This document shows positions 25,178 to 33,807 of a stretch of 64,000 bases of DNA, piece after piece. This DNA is from Pseudomonas mucoides (GTDB lineage Bacteria > Pseudomonadota > Gammaproteobacteria > Pseudomonadales > Pseudomonadaceae): NCBI RefSeq assembly GCF_015461845.1, contig NZ_JACOPW010000009.1:186001-250000 (forward strand). Direction: 5' to 3'. Position 1 is the stretch's first letter. Each line of letters starts with the position of its first letter. A program made the position numbers and the translations under genes. The notes below the pieces were generated by a model that saw nothing but the letters and a program-made list of their open reading frames with translations, was not told the DNA's origin and searched no databases.

Positions 25178-26935
25178 ATGAATGAAACCAGTCCCCACCT
25201 GCTGCTAAGCGCCCCGCTCCCCGCGCAATTGCGCCTGACTTTCTGCGAAGCCACCCCACGCGACCTCAAGCGCTGGATCGCCGCCCTGCCCAAAGCCAAC
25301 ATCGGCGAAACCGCGCGCCAGCTCTATCAAGCCTTGGGTGAACTCAACCAACTGCTGACACCGAGTGCCAATCGCCTGCCCATGCTCGAGCTGCTCAGGC
25401 CCGAGGTGTATTACGTCTGCAGACACCTGGAGCGGCATTTCCTGCACCAGGCGATTGTTCTCGACGAGCGTTCGCGCAAGATCGCCAACCTTTGCCAGGC
25501 CCTGCAAAGTCATTTGGCGATCGGCTACAAACAGATCGTCATCCGAATCACGCCTCGTTTCAGCAAAGACCGTGCGCCACTGCTGGCGCAAGCGTTGCAA
25601 CGGGCACTCCATTGCCTGAACGGTCAGTTGATCCGCGCCACTCAGCTCTACTGCCCAGTGCCGGACGGTGTGTGGCTGGAATTGCATCAGTTGTACCGGA
25701 TCGGCTGCGAACACCGGTTGCAACACCTGAGCCTGCGCGATGAACTGGCCAGCCAGACGCACTCCCTGAGCATCGAACAGACTTACGCCGTCGCCCTGCT
25801 GCTGGGTGCGTCACGCTGCAATCAATTGCGCCAGAACCAGATCGCCCGCCTCGCCGAAGCGCTGGAAGCCTGGAGTCATCGGGTCAAACTACCAGCCGAT
25901 GGATTGTTCGCCGTCGCGCCGGACCTCGACACTGGCCCGCGTTACCGCAACAAGTTCCGGGCCGGGCAGCAAGCCGGTTTGCTGGGGTTTGATCCGCAGC
26001 CACTGGTCGACACCATCGAAACACACTTGCAAGGCAATAAAGACGCCTTGCCCGTACCCACGGGTCTTAGCGTGGACACGCTGCAGCACCTGCACGCCGC
26101 CTGGGGTCAAGCGGCCGAGCGCAGTTTTCAGCGAACGGCCGGTCAAGGTACGTTGACGCTGTGCGTGGGGATGAGCGCACTGCACTTTTATTTGGGCGGG
26201 CAGCGCTCATTCAGCGACCTGTTGAAAAACCCTGGCCACCGGCCCGCGCAGTTTTCGGCAATGCCTGCGGCCAGTCGGGGCAGCGACCCCTGGCATCAGG
26301 CGTTCGATGCCGCGTCACAGGGCACTGCCGATGCCTTGCTGCCCTACGAAGAAATTGAATACCCGCAACTGCAAAATGACGACAGCAAAGAGGCCGACAG
26401 CAACCGGCATTTTCCGACCTATGCTCTGCCCGTCATCAATCACAGCCCCGGCGGTTATTGCCTGGCCTGGCCCAACGCGGTGCCCGCCGAGTTACAGGCC
26501 GGTGAAATGGTCGGGATTGAGGATTCAGTCAATAAAGGCTGGAGCATTGCGGTCGTGCGCTGGATTCGTCAGGTGCGCGGTGGCGGTACGCAAATGGGCA
26601 TCGAGCAGGTTGCGCCCTTCGCCGAGCCTTGCGGGCTGCAATTGGTGCGCAACCGGGATGACCACAGCCAGTACTTGCGCGGGTTGTTGCTACCGCAGAT
26701 CAGTGCCATCGACCTGCCCGCCACCGTGCTCGCCCCGCGTTTGCCGTTTCAGGAAGGCAGCAAGGTGCTGATCAACACCAACGGCCAGGAACGCCGGGCC
26801 GGGCTGGATCGGCGGGTGGCGAGTACCCACAGTTTTAATCAGTTTGCGTATCGGTCGCTGGAGACAAGTAGAAACGACAACGCCGCGGGGAGCGGCGTTG
26901 GGGAGGTGTTTGATTCGTTGTGGCCTTCGCTGTGA
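25178..26935 (+). CDS. Uncharacterised conserved protein, possible PilZ-like C-terminus
   Basis: I do not recognise this 585-residue protein with certainty. It has no signal peptide or clear membrane segment. The N-terminal 350 residues are helical and rich in Leu, Gln and Arg. The C-terminal part (about 400-560) reads as beta-rich, with ISPGGYCLAW-like NHSPGGYCLAWP, a VGIEDS stretch, and WSIAVVRWIRQVRGGGTQMGIEQVAP, which resembles the barrel of PilZ cyclic di-GMP-binding proteins; the classical RxxxR motif is not obvious. A gene of similar type lies between psd and fimX in PAO1. The last 20 codons contain a hairpin (26879-26899). Confidence 0.6.
   Translation: MNETSPHLLLSAPLPAQLRLTFCEATPRDLKRWIAALPKANIGETARQLYQALGELNQLLTPSANRLPMLELLRPEVYYVCRHLERHFLHQAIVLDERSRKIANLCQALQSHLAIGYKQIVIRITPRFSKDRAPLLAQALQRALHCLNGQLIRATQLYCPVPDGVWLELHQLYRIGCEHRLQHLSLRDELASQTHSLSIEQTYAVALLLGASRCNQLRQNQIARLAEALEAWSHRVKLPADGLFAVAPDLDTGPRYRNKFRAGQQAGLLGFDPQPLVDTIETHLQGNKDALPVPTGLSVDTLQHLHAAWGQAAERSFQRTAGQGTLTLCVGMSALHFYLGGQRSFSDLLKNPGHRPAQFSAMPAASRGSDPWHQAFDAASQGTADALLPYEEIEYPQLQNDDSKEADSNRHFPTYALPVINHSPGGYCLAWPNAVPAELQAGEMVGIEDSVNKGWSIAVVRWIRQVRGGGTQMGIEQVAPFAEPCGLQLVRNRDDHSQYLRGLLLPQISAIDLPATVLAPRLPFQEGSKVLINTNGQERRAGLDRRVASTHSFNQFAYRSLETSRNDNAAGSGVGEVFDSLWPSL
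26879..26899 (+). terminator. GC-rich hairpin inside the 3' end of the preceding gene
   Basis: AACGCCGC and GCGGCGTT pair around GGGGA. The shape is that of a Pseudomonas terminator, but it lies 36 nt before the stop codon and lacks a T tract. It could attenuate transcription toward serB, which is convergent. Confidence 0.4.
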
Positions 26936-26982
26936 GTGTGGCCTGAAAGACCGCGATGAGGCCAGTTCAGACCGTGACGACC

Positions 26983-28197
26983 TCAGAGCTGCCCGTCACG
27001 GTCCCGAAAACCCAACAGGTACAGCACGCCATCCAGCCCAAGCGTAGAAATCGCCTGTTTCGCCGACTGTTTCACCAACGGCTTGGCCCGGAACGCCACG
27101 CCCAATCCGGCAATCGCCAGCATCGGCAGATCGTTGGCGCCGTCGCCGACCGCGATGGTCTGCTCCAGACGCAAACCTTCCTTATGCGCCAGCTCACGCA
27201 GCAGATCCGCCTTGCGCTGCGCATCGACAATCGGCTCGACCGCCACACCGGTCACCTTGCCGTCGACCACTTCCAGTTCGTTGGCAAACACGTAGTCGAT
27301 ACCCAGCTTGGCCTGCAACTGCTTGGCAAAGTAAGTAAAACCACCCGACAGAATGGCGGTCTTGTAGCCCAGGCGCTTGAGTTCGGCGAACAGGGTTTCG
27401 GCACCTTCGGTCAGGCGCAGGGACGCGCCAATCGAGTCCAGCACGCTGACGTCCAGGCCTTTGAGCAGCGCCAGGCGCTCTTTGAAGCTTGCGCGGAAAT
27501 CCAGTTCGCCGGCCATCGCCCGCTCGGTGATTTCAGACACCTGATCGCCGACGCCGGCTGCCTTGGCCAGTTCGTCGATGACTTCGGCTTCGATCAGGGT
27601 CGAATCCATGTCGAACACCGCCAGCCGACGGTTACGACGGAACAGTGAATCTTCCTGGAAGGCGATGTCGACGTTCAATTCCTGCGCAACGCTGAGGAAC
27701 TCGGCCCGCAGCGCCTGCGGATCGGCCGCTTCGCCCCGCACGGAAAACTCGATGCAGCCCTTGCCCTTGTCGGCCGGGGTGTCCAGCGGCATGCGCCCGG
27801 ACAAGCGATCGATGTGATCGATGTTCAGGCCATATTTCGCGGTGATCGAACTCACGGCCTGCAATTGCCCGGCGGTCACTTTGCGGGTCAATAGCGTCAC
27901 GATGTGGCGCTTTTTGCCCTGGTTGCCGACCCACTGCTGGTAATCCTCTTCGGACACCGGCGTGAAACGCACCTGCTGGTCGAGCTCGTAGCCCTTGAAC
28001 AGGATGTCCTTGAGCACCGACTTGCCTTGCTCGGTATCCGGAATTTCAACCAGGATGCCGAACGACAGGGTGTCGTGGATCACCGCCTGACCGATGTCGA
28101 GAATGTTCACACCACCCTGGGCCAGAACGCCGGTAATGGCCGCAGTCAGACCCGGACGGTCGACTCCCGTGATGTTTATCAGGACGATTTCGCGCAA
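26983..28197 (-). CDS. serB: Phosphoserine phosphatase
   Basis: SerB removes phosphate from phosphoserine, the last step of serine synthesis. The 404-residue protein has two N-terminal ACT-like domains (REIVLINITGVDRPGLTAAI and KRHIVTLLTRKVTAGQL) followed by a HAD phosphatase: DMDSTLIEAEV with the nucleophile Asp, SGGFTYFA, and GDGANDLPML. I chose the TTG at 28195-28197 giving MREIVLINITG because GGGGG lies five bases upstream; a TTG 15 nt earlier has no such site. It is divergent from the AhpA-type gene. Confidence 0.93.
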   Translation of the reverse strand: MREIVLINITGVDRPGLTAAITGVLAQGGVNILDIGQAVIHDTLSFGILVEIPDTEQGKSVLKDILFKGYELDQQVRFTPVSEEDYQQWVGNQGKKRHIVTLLTRKVTAGQLQAVSSITAKYGLNIDHIDRLSGRMPLDTPADKGKGCIEFSVRGEAADPQALRAEFLSVAQELNVDIAFQEDSLFRRNRRLAVFDMDSTLIEAEVIDELAKAAGVGDQVSEITERAMAGELDFRASFKERLALLKGLDVSVLDSIGASLRLTEGAETLFAELKRLGYKTAILSGGFTYFAKQLQAKLGIDYVFANELEVVDGKVTGVAVEPIVDAQRKADLLRELAHKEGLRLEQTIAVGDGANDLPMLAIAGLGVAFRAKPLVKQSAKQAISTLGLDGVLYLLGFRDRDGQL

Positions 28198-28332
28198 GGC
28201 GCACCCCCGCAAGTGGAAAAAAACCGCATTCTACCCACTTTCAGTGACCATCGGGCACCGTGAGCGCTTTGCCGGTCTAGGGCCTGTCGCTATACTGCGC
28301 GTCAACTTCACGGACAAAAGAGCCGAGCTCAA

Positions 28333-29865
28333 GTGAACCGGCCCACGCCAGTAAAAACCGATAACTTCTTTCTGCTGATCTTCCGGGCACTGCGCCATCG
28401 CCGTGTACCGATTGCATTGCGCATCGCCAGCCATAACGTGATCCTGGTCGCTCTGGCCCTGGTGATCTACGCCTGCGTGATGGGTTTGCAGTTCAAGCAG
28501 GCCATGCACGAGCAGGCCGATGCGCTGGGCGAAAGCCTGACCACGCAGACCGCCACGTCCGCCACGGAGCTGTTGGTGTCCAACGACATCCTCAGCCTCA
28601 ACGTGCTGCTCAACAACCTGACCAAGAATAAACTGGTGGCCCACGCCGCCATTTATAGCGTGGATAACCGCATCCTCGCCGAAGCCGGTCAGCGCCCCAA
28701 GCACAGCCTGTTGGGCGAAGCCGAGGGCATGTACCAGAGCAAGATCACGTTCCAGGACGTGACCGCCGGGCAACTGCGCATCAGCCTGGACATGGATCAG
28801 TTCCAGCAGCCGATGACCATCAGCCTGCAAAGCATGGGCATTTTGAGTGCGATACTGCTGGCCCTGTCCCTGGCCTTGAGCCTGCGCCTGGGTCGGCACA
28901 TCTCCACGCCGCTGCTGCAATTGCGCGTGTGGCTGCGCAATATCGACGAATACACCCCGGCCACCGAGCGCCAGGATGAAATCGGCGACCTTGCCCGTCA
29001 GCTGCACGCCAATTTCGCACCAGAGCCGGCCGAACCCGAGCCAGCGCCAGAACCCGAGTACGACGAGAGCGACTACGAAGACGCGGACGACAACGAACCG
29101 ACCTTCGAAGTGCGCAACTTGCGTGACCCGAGTTTTGACGAAACCAAGCCTGTGGCAGCCCTCAAACCGGCGCCACGGCACATTGTCAGCACCGCTGAAG
29201 ACGATGACGACGATGATGCGTTTGCCGATCTGCGTGACGAGTCGGTCGCCAGCGCGCCGAAACCGGCGGCAAAACCGGTGATCTCGAACGTGCCGCAACA
29301 CAGTGCGGTCCTGGCCGTGCAACTGGGCGCCCAGGATCAACTGCGTCGCCTGCCTCGCACACGCCTGGAAGAATTGCTGAAACGCTATCGCGACTGCCTC
29401 GATCAGGCCGCTTCGCTCTACCAGAGCGAACTGCATACCCTGAACGATGGCAGCACGCTGATGCTGTTCCACACCGAAGACAGCGGCGACGACTACCTGA
29501 CCAACGCCATCTGCTGCGGTGAGCTGCTGCGAGCGCTGGGCCATCAGTTGCAGATCGAAGTCGCGGACAGCGGCATCACCCTGCAATTGCAGCTGGGTCT
29601 GACGCTGGGTGAAGAGTTGTTCGGTATGAGTCAGATCGACTTGCTGCTGACCGAGTCCGCCCAGGACGCCCTGGCCCTGTCGCAACACAGCCGCAACCTG
29701 CTGCTGGTGGAACGCAAGATCAGTGACGATGCACTGATCCGTCAGCGCGCACGGATTCGTCCGATTGCCAGCCCTGAGGGGGCTTGCTGTGTGGAGCGGC
29801 TGATGGAGCCTTATCCGTCGATGCTGGAGCGGCAGTTGGCGCGGATGCATGAGCGTCGGGCGTAA
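28333..29865 (+). CDS. AhpA-type membrane protein with HAMP-like and cyclase-like regions
   Basis: A 510-residue inner-membrane protein with a GTG start. Two membrane helices (about 34-52 and 167-187) enclose a periplasmic sensor-like loop. A HAMP-like stretch follows (RLGRHISTPLLQLRVWLRNI), then an acidic linker rich in Pro, Glu and Asp (PEPAEPEPAPEPEYDES). The C-terminal 190 residues read like a class III nucleotide cyclase fold (AVLAVQLGAQDQL, LNDGSTLMLFH, ITLQLQLGLTLGEELFG), but I cannot find the metal-binding aspartate pair, so it is probably non-catalytic. It is divergent from serB, as in PAO1. Confidence 0.65.
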   Translation: MNRPTPVKTDNFFLLIFRALRHRRVPIALRIASHNVILVALALVIYACVMGLQFKQAMHEQADALGESLTTQTATSATELLVSNDILSLNVLLNNLTKNKLVAHAAIYSVDNRILAEAGQRPKHSLLGEAEGMYQSKITFQDVTAGQLRISLDMDQFQQPMTISLQSMGILSAILLALSLALSLRLGRHISTPLLQLRVWLRNIDEYTPATERQDEIGDLARQLHANFAPEPAEPEPAPEPEYDESDYEDADDNEPTFEVRNLRDPSFDETKPVAALKPAPRHIVSTAEDDDDDDAFADLRDESVASAPKPAAKPVISNVPQHSAVLAVQLGAQDQLRRLPRTRLEELLKRYRDCLDQAASLYQSELHTLNDGSTLMLFHTEDSGDDYLTNAICCGELLRALGHQLQIEVADSGITLQLQLGLTLGEELFGMSQIDLLLTESAQDALALSQHSRNLLLVERKISDDALIRQRARIRPIASPEGACCVERLMEPYPSMLERQLARMHERRA

Positions 29866-29883
29866 GCACTAGCCCCCGCTGTA

Positions 29884-29922
29884 AAAAAACCCGCAGATGA
29901 GTGATTGTCTGCGGGTTTTTTG
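29884..29922 (+). terminator. Rho-independent terminator after the AhpA-type gene
   Basis: AAAAAACCCGCAGA and TCTGCGGGTTTTTT form a stem with flanking A and T tracts 18 nt past the stop codon. This is a strong, potentially bidirectional signal. Confidence 0.92.
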
Positions 29923-29933
29923 TTGTCTGTTCT

Positions 29934-30037
29934 GGCCTCATCGCGAGCAAGCTCGCTCCCACAGGGATCTGTTGTGGACGCCGCCTCTGTGAACGCCAGA
30001 GACCCCCTGTGGGAGTGAGCTTGCTCGCGATGAGGCC
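29934..30037. repeat. REPIN (CATCGCGAGCAAGCTCGC class)
   Basis: Arms 29934-29966 and about 30004-30037 are inverted copies of the same core seen at 15653-15720 (GCGAGCAAGCTCGCTCCCAC), with one or two mismatches and a longer spacer. It separates the AhpA-type gene from the PqiC-type lipoprotein. With the two terminators it fills 29866-30117. Confidence 0.88.
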
Positions 30038-30075
30038 GTCAGCAGCGCCGTAGACCTCCAACCTGCAGAAACAAC

Positions 30076-30098
30076 AAAGCCCGCACAAGGCGGGCTTT
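30076..30098 (-). terminator. Rho-independent terminator after the PqiC-type gene
   Basis: AAAGCCCGC and GCGGGCTTT pair around ACAAG. On the minus strand it lies 20 nt past the lipoprotein stop codon and runs into TTTGTTGTTT. Confidence 0.85.
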
Positions 30099-30117
30099 GC
30101 TTTGGATCAGTCCAGGC

Positions 30118-30831
30118 TTAGAACCTGAACACTTCCATATCGGTCCGGATCGGTGACGCCATCGGGATCTTCGGTTGTTTCTCTTGCTCTGTCGCCGGTG
30201 CTACAGGCTTGGCAGCTGATTTCTTTGGCGCCTCAGCAATCGGTGGCTGGTTGGCCAATGGTTTCAACGCCACCGACAATTGCTCCGCCAGACGCTGCAA
30301 CAACACCCCCTGAGCCTGAACCTGCGCCGCTGTGCCGCCCGCGTGCTGTTCCTGCAAATGAATGATGCGGTTGTCGCGAACCTGGCCACGACGATCAATC
30401 AAACGCCATTGCGCATCGAGGATGGCCGGTTGCGACTCACCGGAGTCCAGGCGAGTAATCGTCAGCAGCACCTGAACATCCGGCGTGAAACCGAGGGTCG
30501 CGGGCGCCAGCACAACACGCTGACTGTCCAGACGACCGGCTACCTGACGCAGCAACAACTGATCGATGTCCGAAGACAGGCTCCCGGCCCATCGACCGTC
30601 GGTCGACGCCTGAAGGCTGCCATCGGGCTGACGCTGCAACAGGGTTTCACGTTGCAGGTAATCAGCGACGGTTACCGGGCCCAACAATACGGCCATGCCC
30701 GCGCTTTGCGCAGGCGCAACCGGACTTCCACTGTCCAGTTGATACAGCGACACCGGCTGGTGAACGCTGCAACCCGCCAGGCCTAAAACGCCAGCGAGCA
30801 TCAAAATAAAAGGAAGGCGCAGAGCAGTCAT
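30118..30831 (-). CDS. PqiC/YmbA-type membrane-integrity lipoprotein
   Basis: A 237-residue lipoprotein: MTALRLPFILMLAGVLGLAGC is a lipoprotein signal peptide with the lipobox cysteine at C21. The body (VSLYQLDSG, ADYLQRETLLQR, DQLLLRQVAGRLDSQRV) fits the ABC-transport auxiliary family that includes PqiC, which joins PqiB tubes to the outer membrane for lipid transport. The C-terminus is a Lys/Pro/Ala tail. The partners pqiA and pqiB are not adjacent in this window. It lies 176 nt downstream of parC in the same direction. Confidence 0.75.
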   Translation of the reverse strand: MTALRLPFILMLAGVLGLAGCSVHQPVSLYQLDSGSPVAPAQSAGMAVLLGPVTVADYLQRETLLQRQPDGSLQASTDGRWAGSLSSDIDQLLLRQVAGRLDSQRVVLAPATLGFTPDVQVLLTITRLDSGESQPAILDAQWRLIDRRGQVRDNRIIHLQEQHAGGTAAQVQAQGVLLQRLAEQLSVALKPLANQPPIAEAPKKSAAKPVAPATEQEKQPKIPMASPIRTDMEVFRF

Positions 30832-30966
30832 CGTCCCATCCAGGTGGCCGCCACAAGGCTGACCACAGTGAAAATACTCAATAAATGTGAAGAACGCTCG
30901 GCCACGCCGGCGCTTGAAAGGCCATATCATCCGTGAATATGCGTTCCGACTCCAGCGCCAATGCGT

Positions 30967-30992
30967 CGATCTACGCGTTAAATCGTAGATCG
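30967..30992. terminator. Hairpin after parC
   Basis: CGATCTACG and CGTAGATCG are perfect 9-bp inverted repeats around an 8-nt loop, just past the parC stop. There is no T tract, so termination is uncertain. The rest of 30832-31007 shows no gene. Confidence 0.4.
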
Positions 30993-31007
30993 AGCGGTCT
31001 AGGACGC

Positions 31008-33275
31008 CTAATTGAGGTTTTCGACGAGCAGCGCATCGACCCGCTGGAAGCCACGTGGCAATTTGTTACCACGACGTCCACGCTCACCTTTGTAGTGTTC
31101 GAGGTCGTCTGCTTTCAGCGACAAGGTACGTTTCCCGGCCTGCAACACCAAAGTGGCACCCTCCGGCAGCACGGCGATGTCCGTGACATATTCTTCGCGA
31201 TTGGCCACGCGTTCACCGGTGATGCCGATGATCTTGTTGCCTTTGCCCTTACCTAATTGTGGCAGGTCGCTGATCTTGAAGATCAGCAGGCGACCTTCGG
31301 TCGTGACCGAGGCCAGCCAGTTGCTCTCGCGATCGGCGACCGGGCGCGGAAGAATGACTTTCGAGTTGCTCGGCAGGCTCAGCAACGCCTTGCCGGCCTT
31401 GTTCTTGGCCTGGAAATCTTCACCTTTGACCACAAAGCCATACCCGGCGTCGGAGGCGATCACGTACAGCGAATCGTCTTCCGGCATCAACACGCATTCG
31501 AAGCTCGCGCCTGGCGGTGGCGTCAGACGACCGGTTAACGGCTCGCCCTGGCCACGGGCCGAAGGCAACGTGTGCGCCGCCACCGAATAACTGCGACCGG
31601 TGGAGTCGATAAACACCGCAAACTGGTTGGAGCGCCCGGCTGCGAGGGCCTTGAAGCCGTCACCGGCCTTGTAGGAAAGCCCGGTGGCGTCGATTTCGTG
31701 ACCTTTGGCTGAACGGACCCAGCCTTTTTCCGACAGCACGACCGTCACTTTCTCGTTCGGCAGCAGGTCGTGCTCGGTCAGGGCCTTGGCCTCGGCGCGC
31801 TCGACAATCGGCGAACGACGGTCGTCGCCATAAGTTTCGGCGTCCTTGATCAGCTCGGTGCGCACCAGTTTTTTCAGCTTGGCTTCGCTGCTCAGCAGCG
31901 CTTGCAGCTTGGCTTGTTCCTTGAGCAGTTCATCCTGCTCGGCACGCAGTTTCATTTCTTCCAGTCGCGCCAACTGACGCAAACGGGTGTCGAGGATGTA
32001 GTCGGCCTGGATTTCGCTCAGGGCGAAACGCGCGATCAGGGCGGCTTTTGGGTGCTCCTCGGTACGGATGATGTGAATCACTTCATCCAGGTTGAGGTAG
32101 GCAATCAACAAACCGTCCAACAGGTGCAGGCGACGCTCGACCTTATCGAGGCGGAATTGCAGGCGGCGACGCACGGTCTGCACCCGGAATTCCAGCCATT
32201 CGACCAGCAGCGCCCGCAGGTTTTTCAGCTGCGGCTTGCCGTCCAGGCCGATGATGTTGATGTTGACCCGGTAGCTCGACTCCAGCTCGGTGCTGGCGAA
32301 CAGGTGCGTCATCAGTGCATCGTGGTCAAAGTTTTTGCGCGCCCCCGGGATGATCACGATGCGGCACGGGTTTTCGTGGTCGGATTCGTCGCGCAAGTCA
32401 GCAATTTGCGGCGCCTTGGACGGCTTGGCCTGCATCATCGCGGCGATCTGTTCCAGCACCTTGGCACCGGACACCTGGTGCGGCAGCGCGGTGACAATAA
32501 TGTCGCCGTCTTCGATGTGGTACACGGCGCGCATACGCACCGAGCCCTTGCCGGTCTCGTACATTTTCAGCAGGTCGGCGCGCGGGGTGATGATTTCCGC
32601 TTCGGTCGGGTAATCCGGGCCCTGGATGTGTTCACAGAGCTGTTCGACCGTGGCTTTGGGCTCATCAAGCAAACGCACGCACGCCGTCGCGACTTCGCGC
32701 AGGTTGTGCGGCGGCACGTCGGTGGCCATGCCCACGGCGATGCCGGTGGTGCCGTTGAGCAGGATGTTCGGCAAACGTGCCGGCAACACCAATGGCTCGT
32801 CGAGGGTGCCGTCAAAGTTCGGGCCCCAGTCCGCCGTGCCCTGGCCCAGTTCGCTGAGCAGCACTTCGGAATAACGCGACAGCCGCGCCTCGGTGTAACG
32901 CATGGCGGCGAAGGACTTGGGATCATCCGGCGCACCCCAGTTACCCTGACCGTCGACCAGCGTGTAGCGGTAGCTGAACGGCTGGGCCATCAGGACCATG
33001 GCTTCGTAGCAGGCCGAGTCGCCGTGCGGGTGGAACTTGCCGAGCACGTCACCGACGGTACGCGCCGATTTCTTGTGCTTGGAATCGGCGTCCAGCCCCA
33101 ACTCGCTCATCGCGTAGATGATGCGTCGCTGTACCGGTTTCAGGCCGTCGCCGATATGCGGCAAGGCACGGTCCATGATCACGTACATGGAGTAATTGAG
33201 GTAGGCATTTTCGGTGAAGTCAGCCAGTGACCGGCGTTCTACACCGTCCAGGCTGAGATCAAGGGAGTCGCTCAT
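31008..33275 (-). CDS. parC: DNA topoisomerase IV subunit A
   Basis: ParC breaks and rejoins DNA to unlink daughter chromosomes. The 755-residue protein starts MSDSLDLSLDGVERRSLADF. The quinolone-resistance region HPHGDSACYEAM has serine at S87 and glutamate at E91, the wild-type drug-sensitive residues. The active-site tyrosine lies in AAMRYTEARLS. A C-terminal beta-pinwheel follows from about residue 490. An upstream extension of 21 residues would overlap the retropepsin gene and is unlikely. It is 7 nt after that gene. Confidence 0.96.
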   Translation of the reverse strand: MSDSLDLSLDGVERRSLADFTENAYLNYSMYVIMDRALPHIGDGLKPVQRRIIYAMSELGLDADSKHKKSARTVGDVLGKFHPHGDSACYEAMVLMAQPFSYRYTLVDGQGNWGAPDDPKSFAAMRYTEARLSRYSEVLLSELGQGTADWGPNFDGTLDEPLVLPARLPNILLNGTTGIAVGMATDVPPHNLREVATACVRLLDEPKATVEQLCEHIQGPDYPTEAEIITPRADLLKMYETGKGSVRMRAVYHIEDGDIIVTALPHQVSGAKVLEQIAAMMQAKPSKAPQIADLRDESDHENPCRIVIIPGARKNFDHDALMTHLFASTELESSYRVNINIIGLDGKPQLKNLRALLVEWLEFRVQTVRRRLQFRLDKVERRLHLLDGLLIAYLNLDEVIHIIRTEEHPKAALIARFALSEIQADYILDTRLRQLARLEEMKLRAEQDELLKEQAKLQALLSSEAKLKKLVRTELIKDAETYGDDRRSPIVERAEAKALTEHDLLPNEKVTVVLSEKGWVRSAKGHEIDATGLSYKAGDGFKALAAGRSNQFAVFIDSTGRSYSVAAHTLPSARGQGEPLTGRLTPPPGASFECVLMPEDDSLYVIASDAGYGFVVKGEDFQAKNKAGKALLSLPSNSKVILPRPVADRESNWLASVTTEGRLLIFKISDLPQLGKGKGNKIIGITGERVANREEYVTDIAVLPEGATLVLQAGKRTLSLKADDLEHYKGERGRRGNKLPRGFQRVDALLVENLN

Positions 33276-33282
33276 GCGGGCC

Positions 33283-33807
33283 TCATCGGTTCGTTGTCTG
33301 GCGCAGCAGCATGGTGCCACCGCGCTGGGTAAATTCAAGTTTGTTCAGTGCGCTCATGCCGAGCAGCACCTGCTTACCTTCCAGGCCAGGGGCGACCAGC
33401 GCGCGAACATCACGCAACACAATGTCGCCCAGTTGCAGCCGGTCGATGCGGGTTCGATAGCCCTCGCTCAGACCGTTGGCCGTGCTCAGGGTCACCCCGA
33501 AGCCTTGTTCCAGTTTCAATCCCTCGGCCACACTGGCCGGAATTGACACATCCGTCGCCCCGGTATCGAGCATGAAATCCACCGGGTGGCCGTTGATCGC
33601 GCCGCTGGCGACAAAATGCCCCTGAACGTTGCTGACCAGCTTCACTTCGATAAACCCATCGCCCTGCTCGGAACTGACCACCCCATTCGGGTTTTGCTGC
33701 CGCTCTTCCCACTGCCCGAAAAACCGCGTGGCCAGAAACAGCGCCGCGCACCAGGCCAGCACCATCAACACACGACCGGCGCGCTTGCCCGGCGGTTGTT
33801 GACTCAC
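33283..33807 (-). CDS. Retropepsin-like aspartic protease, membrane anchored
   Basis: A 174-residue protein with a GTG start overlapping the upstream stop by 4 nt. One membrane helix at about 12-30 (VLMVLAWCAALFLATRFF) precedes a single retroviral-type aspartic protease domain. The catalytic aspartate is D81 in FMLDTGATDVSIP, and the flap-like and DVRALVAPGLEGKQVLLGM segments agree. As such enzymes are half-sites, it should work as a dimer, probably in the periplasm. Its substrate is unknown. Its place between parC and parE is conserved in PAO1. Confidence 0.85.
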   Translation of the reverse strand: MSQQPPGKRAGRVLMVLAWCAALFLATRFFGQWEERQQNPNGVVSSEQGDGFIEVKLVSNVQGHFVASGAINGHPVDFMLDTGATDVSIPASVAEGLKLEQGFGVTLSTANGLSEGYRTRIDRLQLGDIVLRDVRALVAPGLEGKQVLLGMSALNKLEFTQRGGTMLLRQTTNR

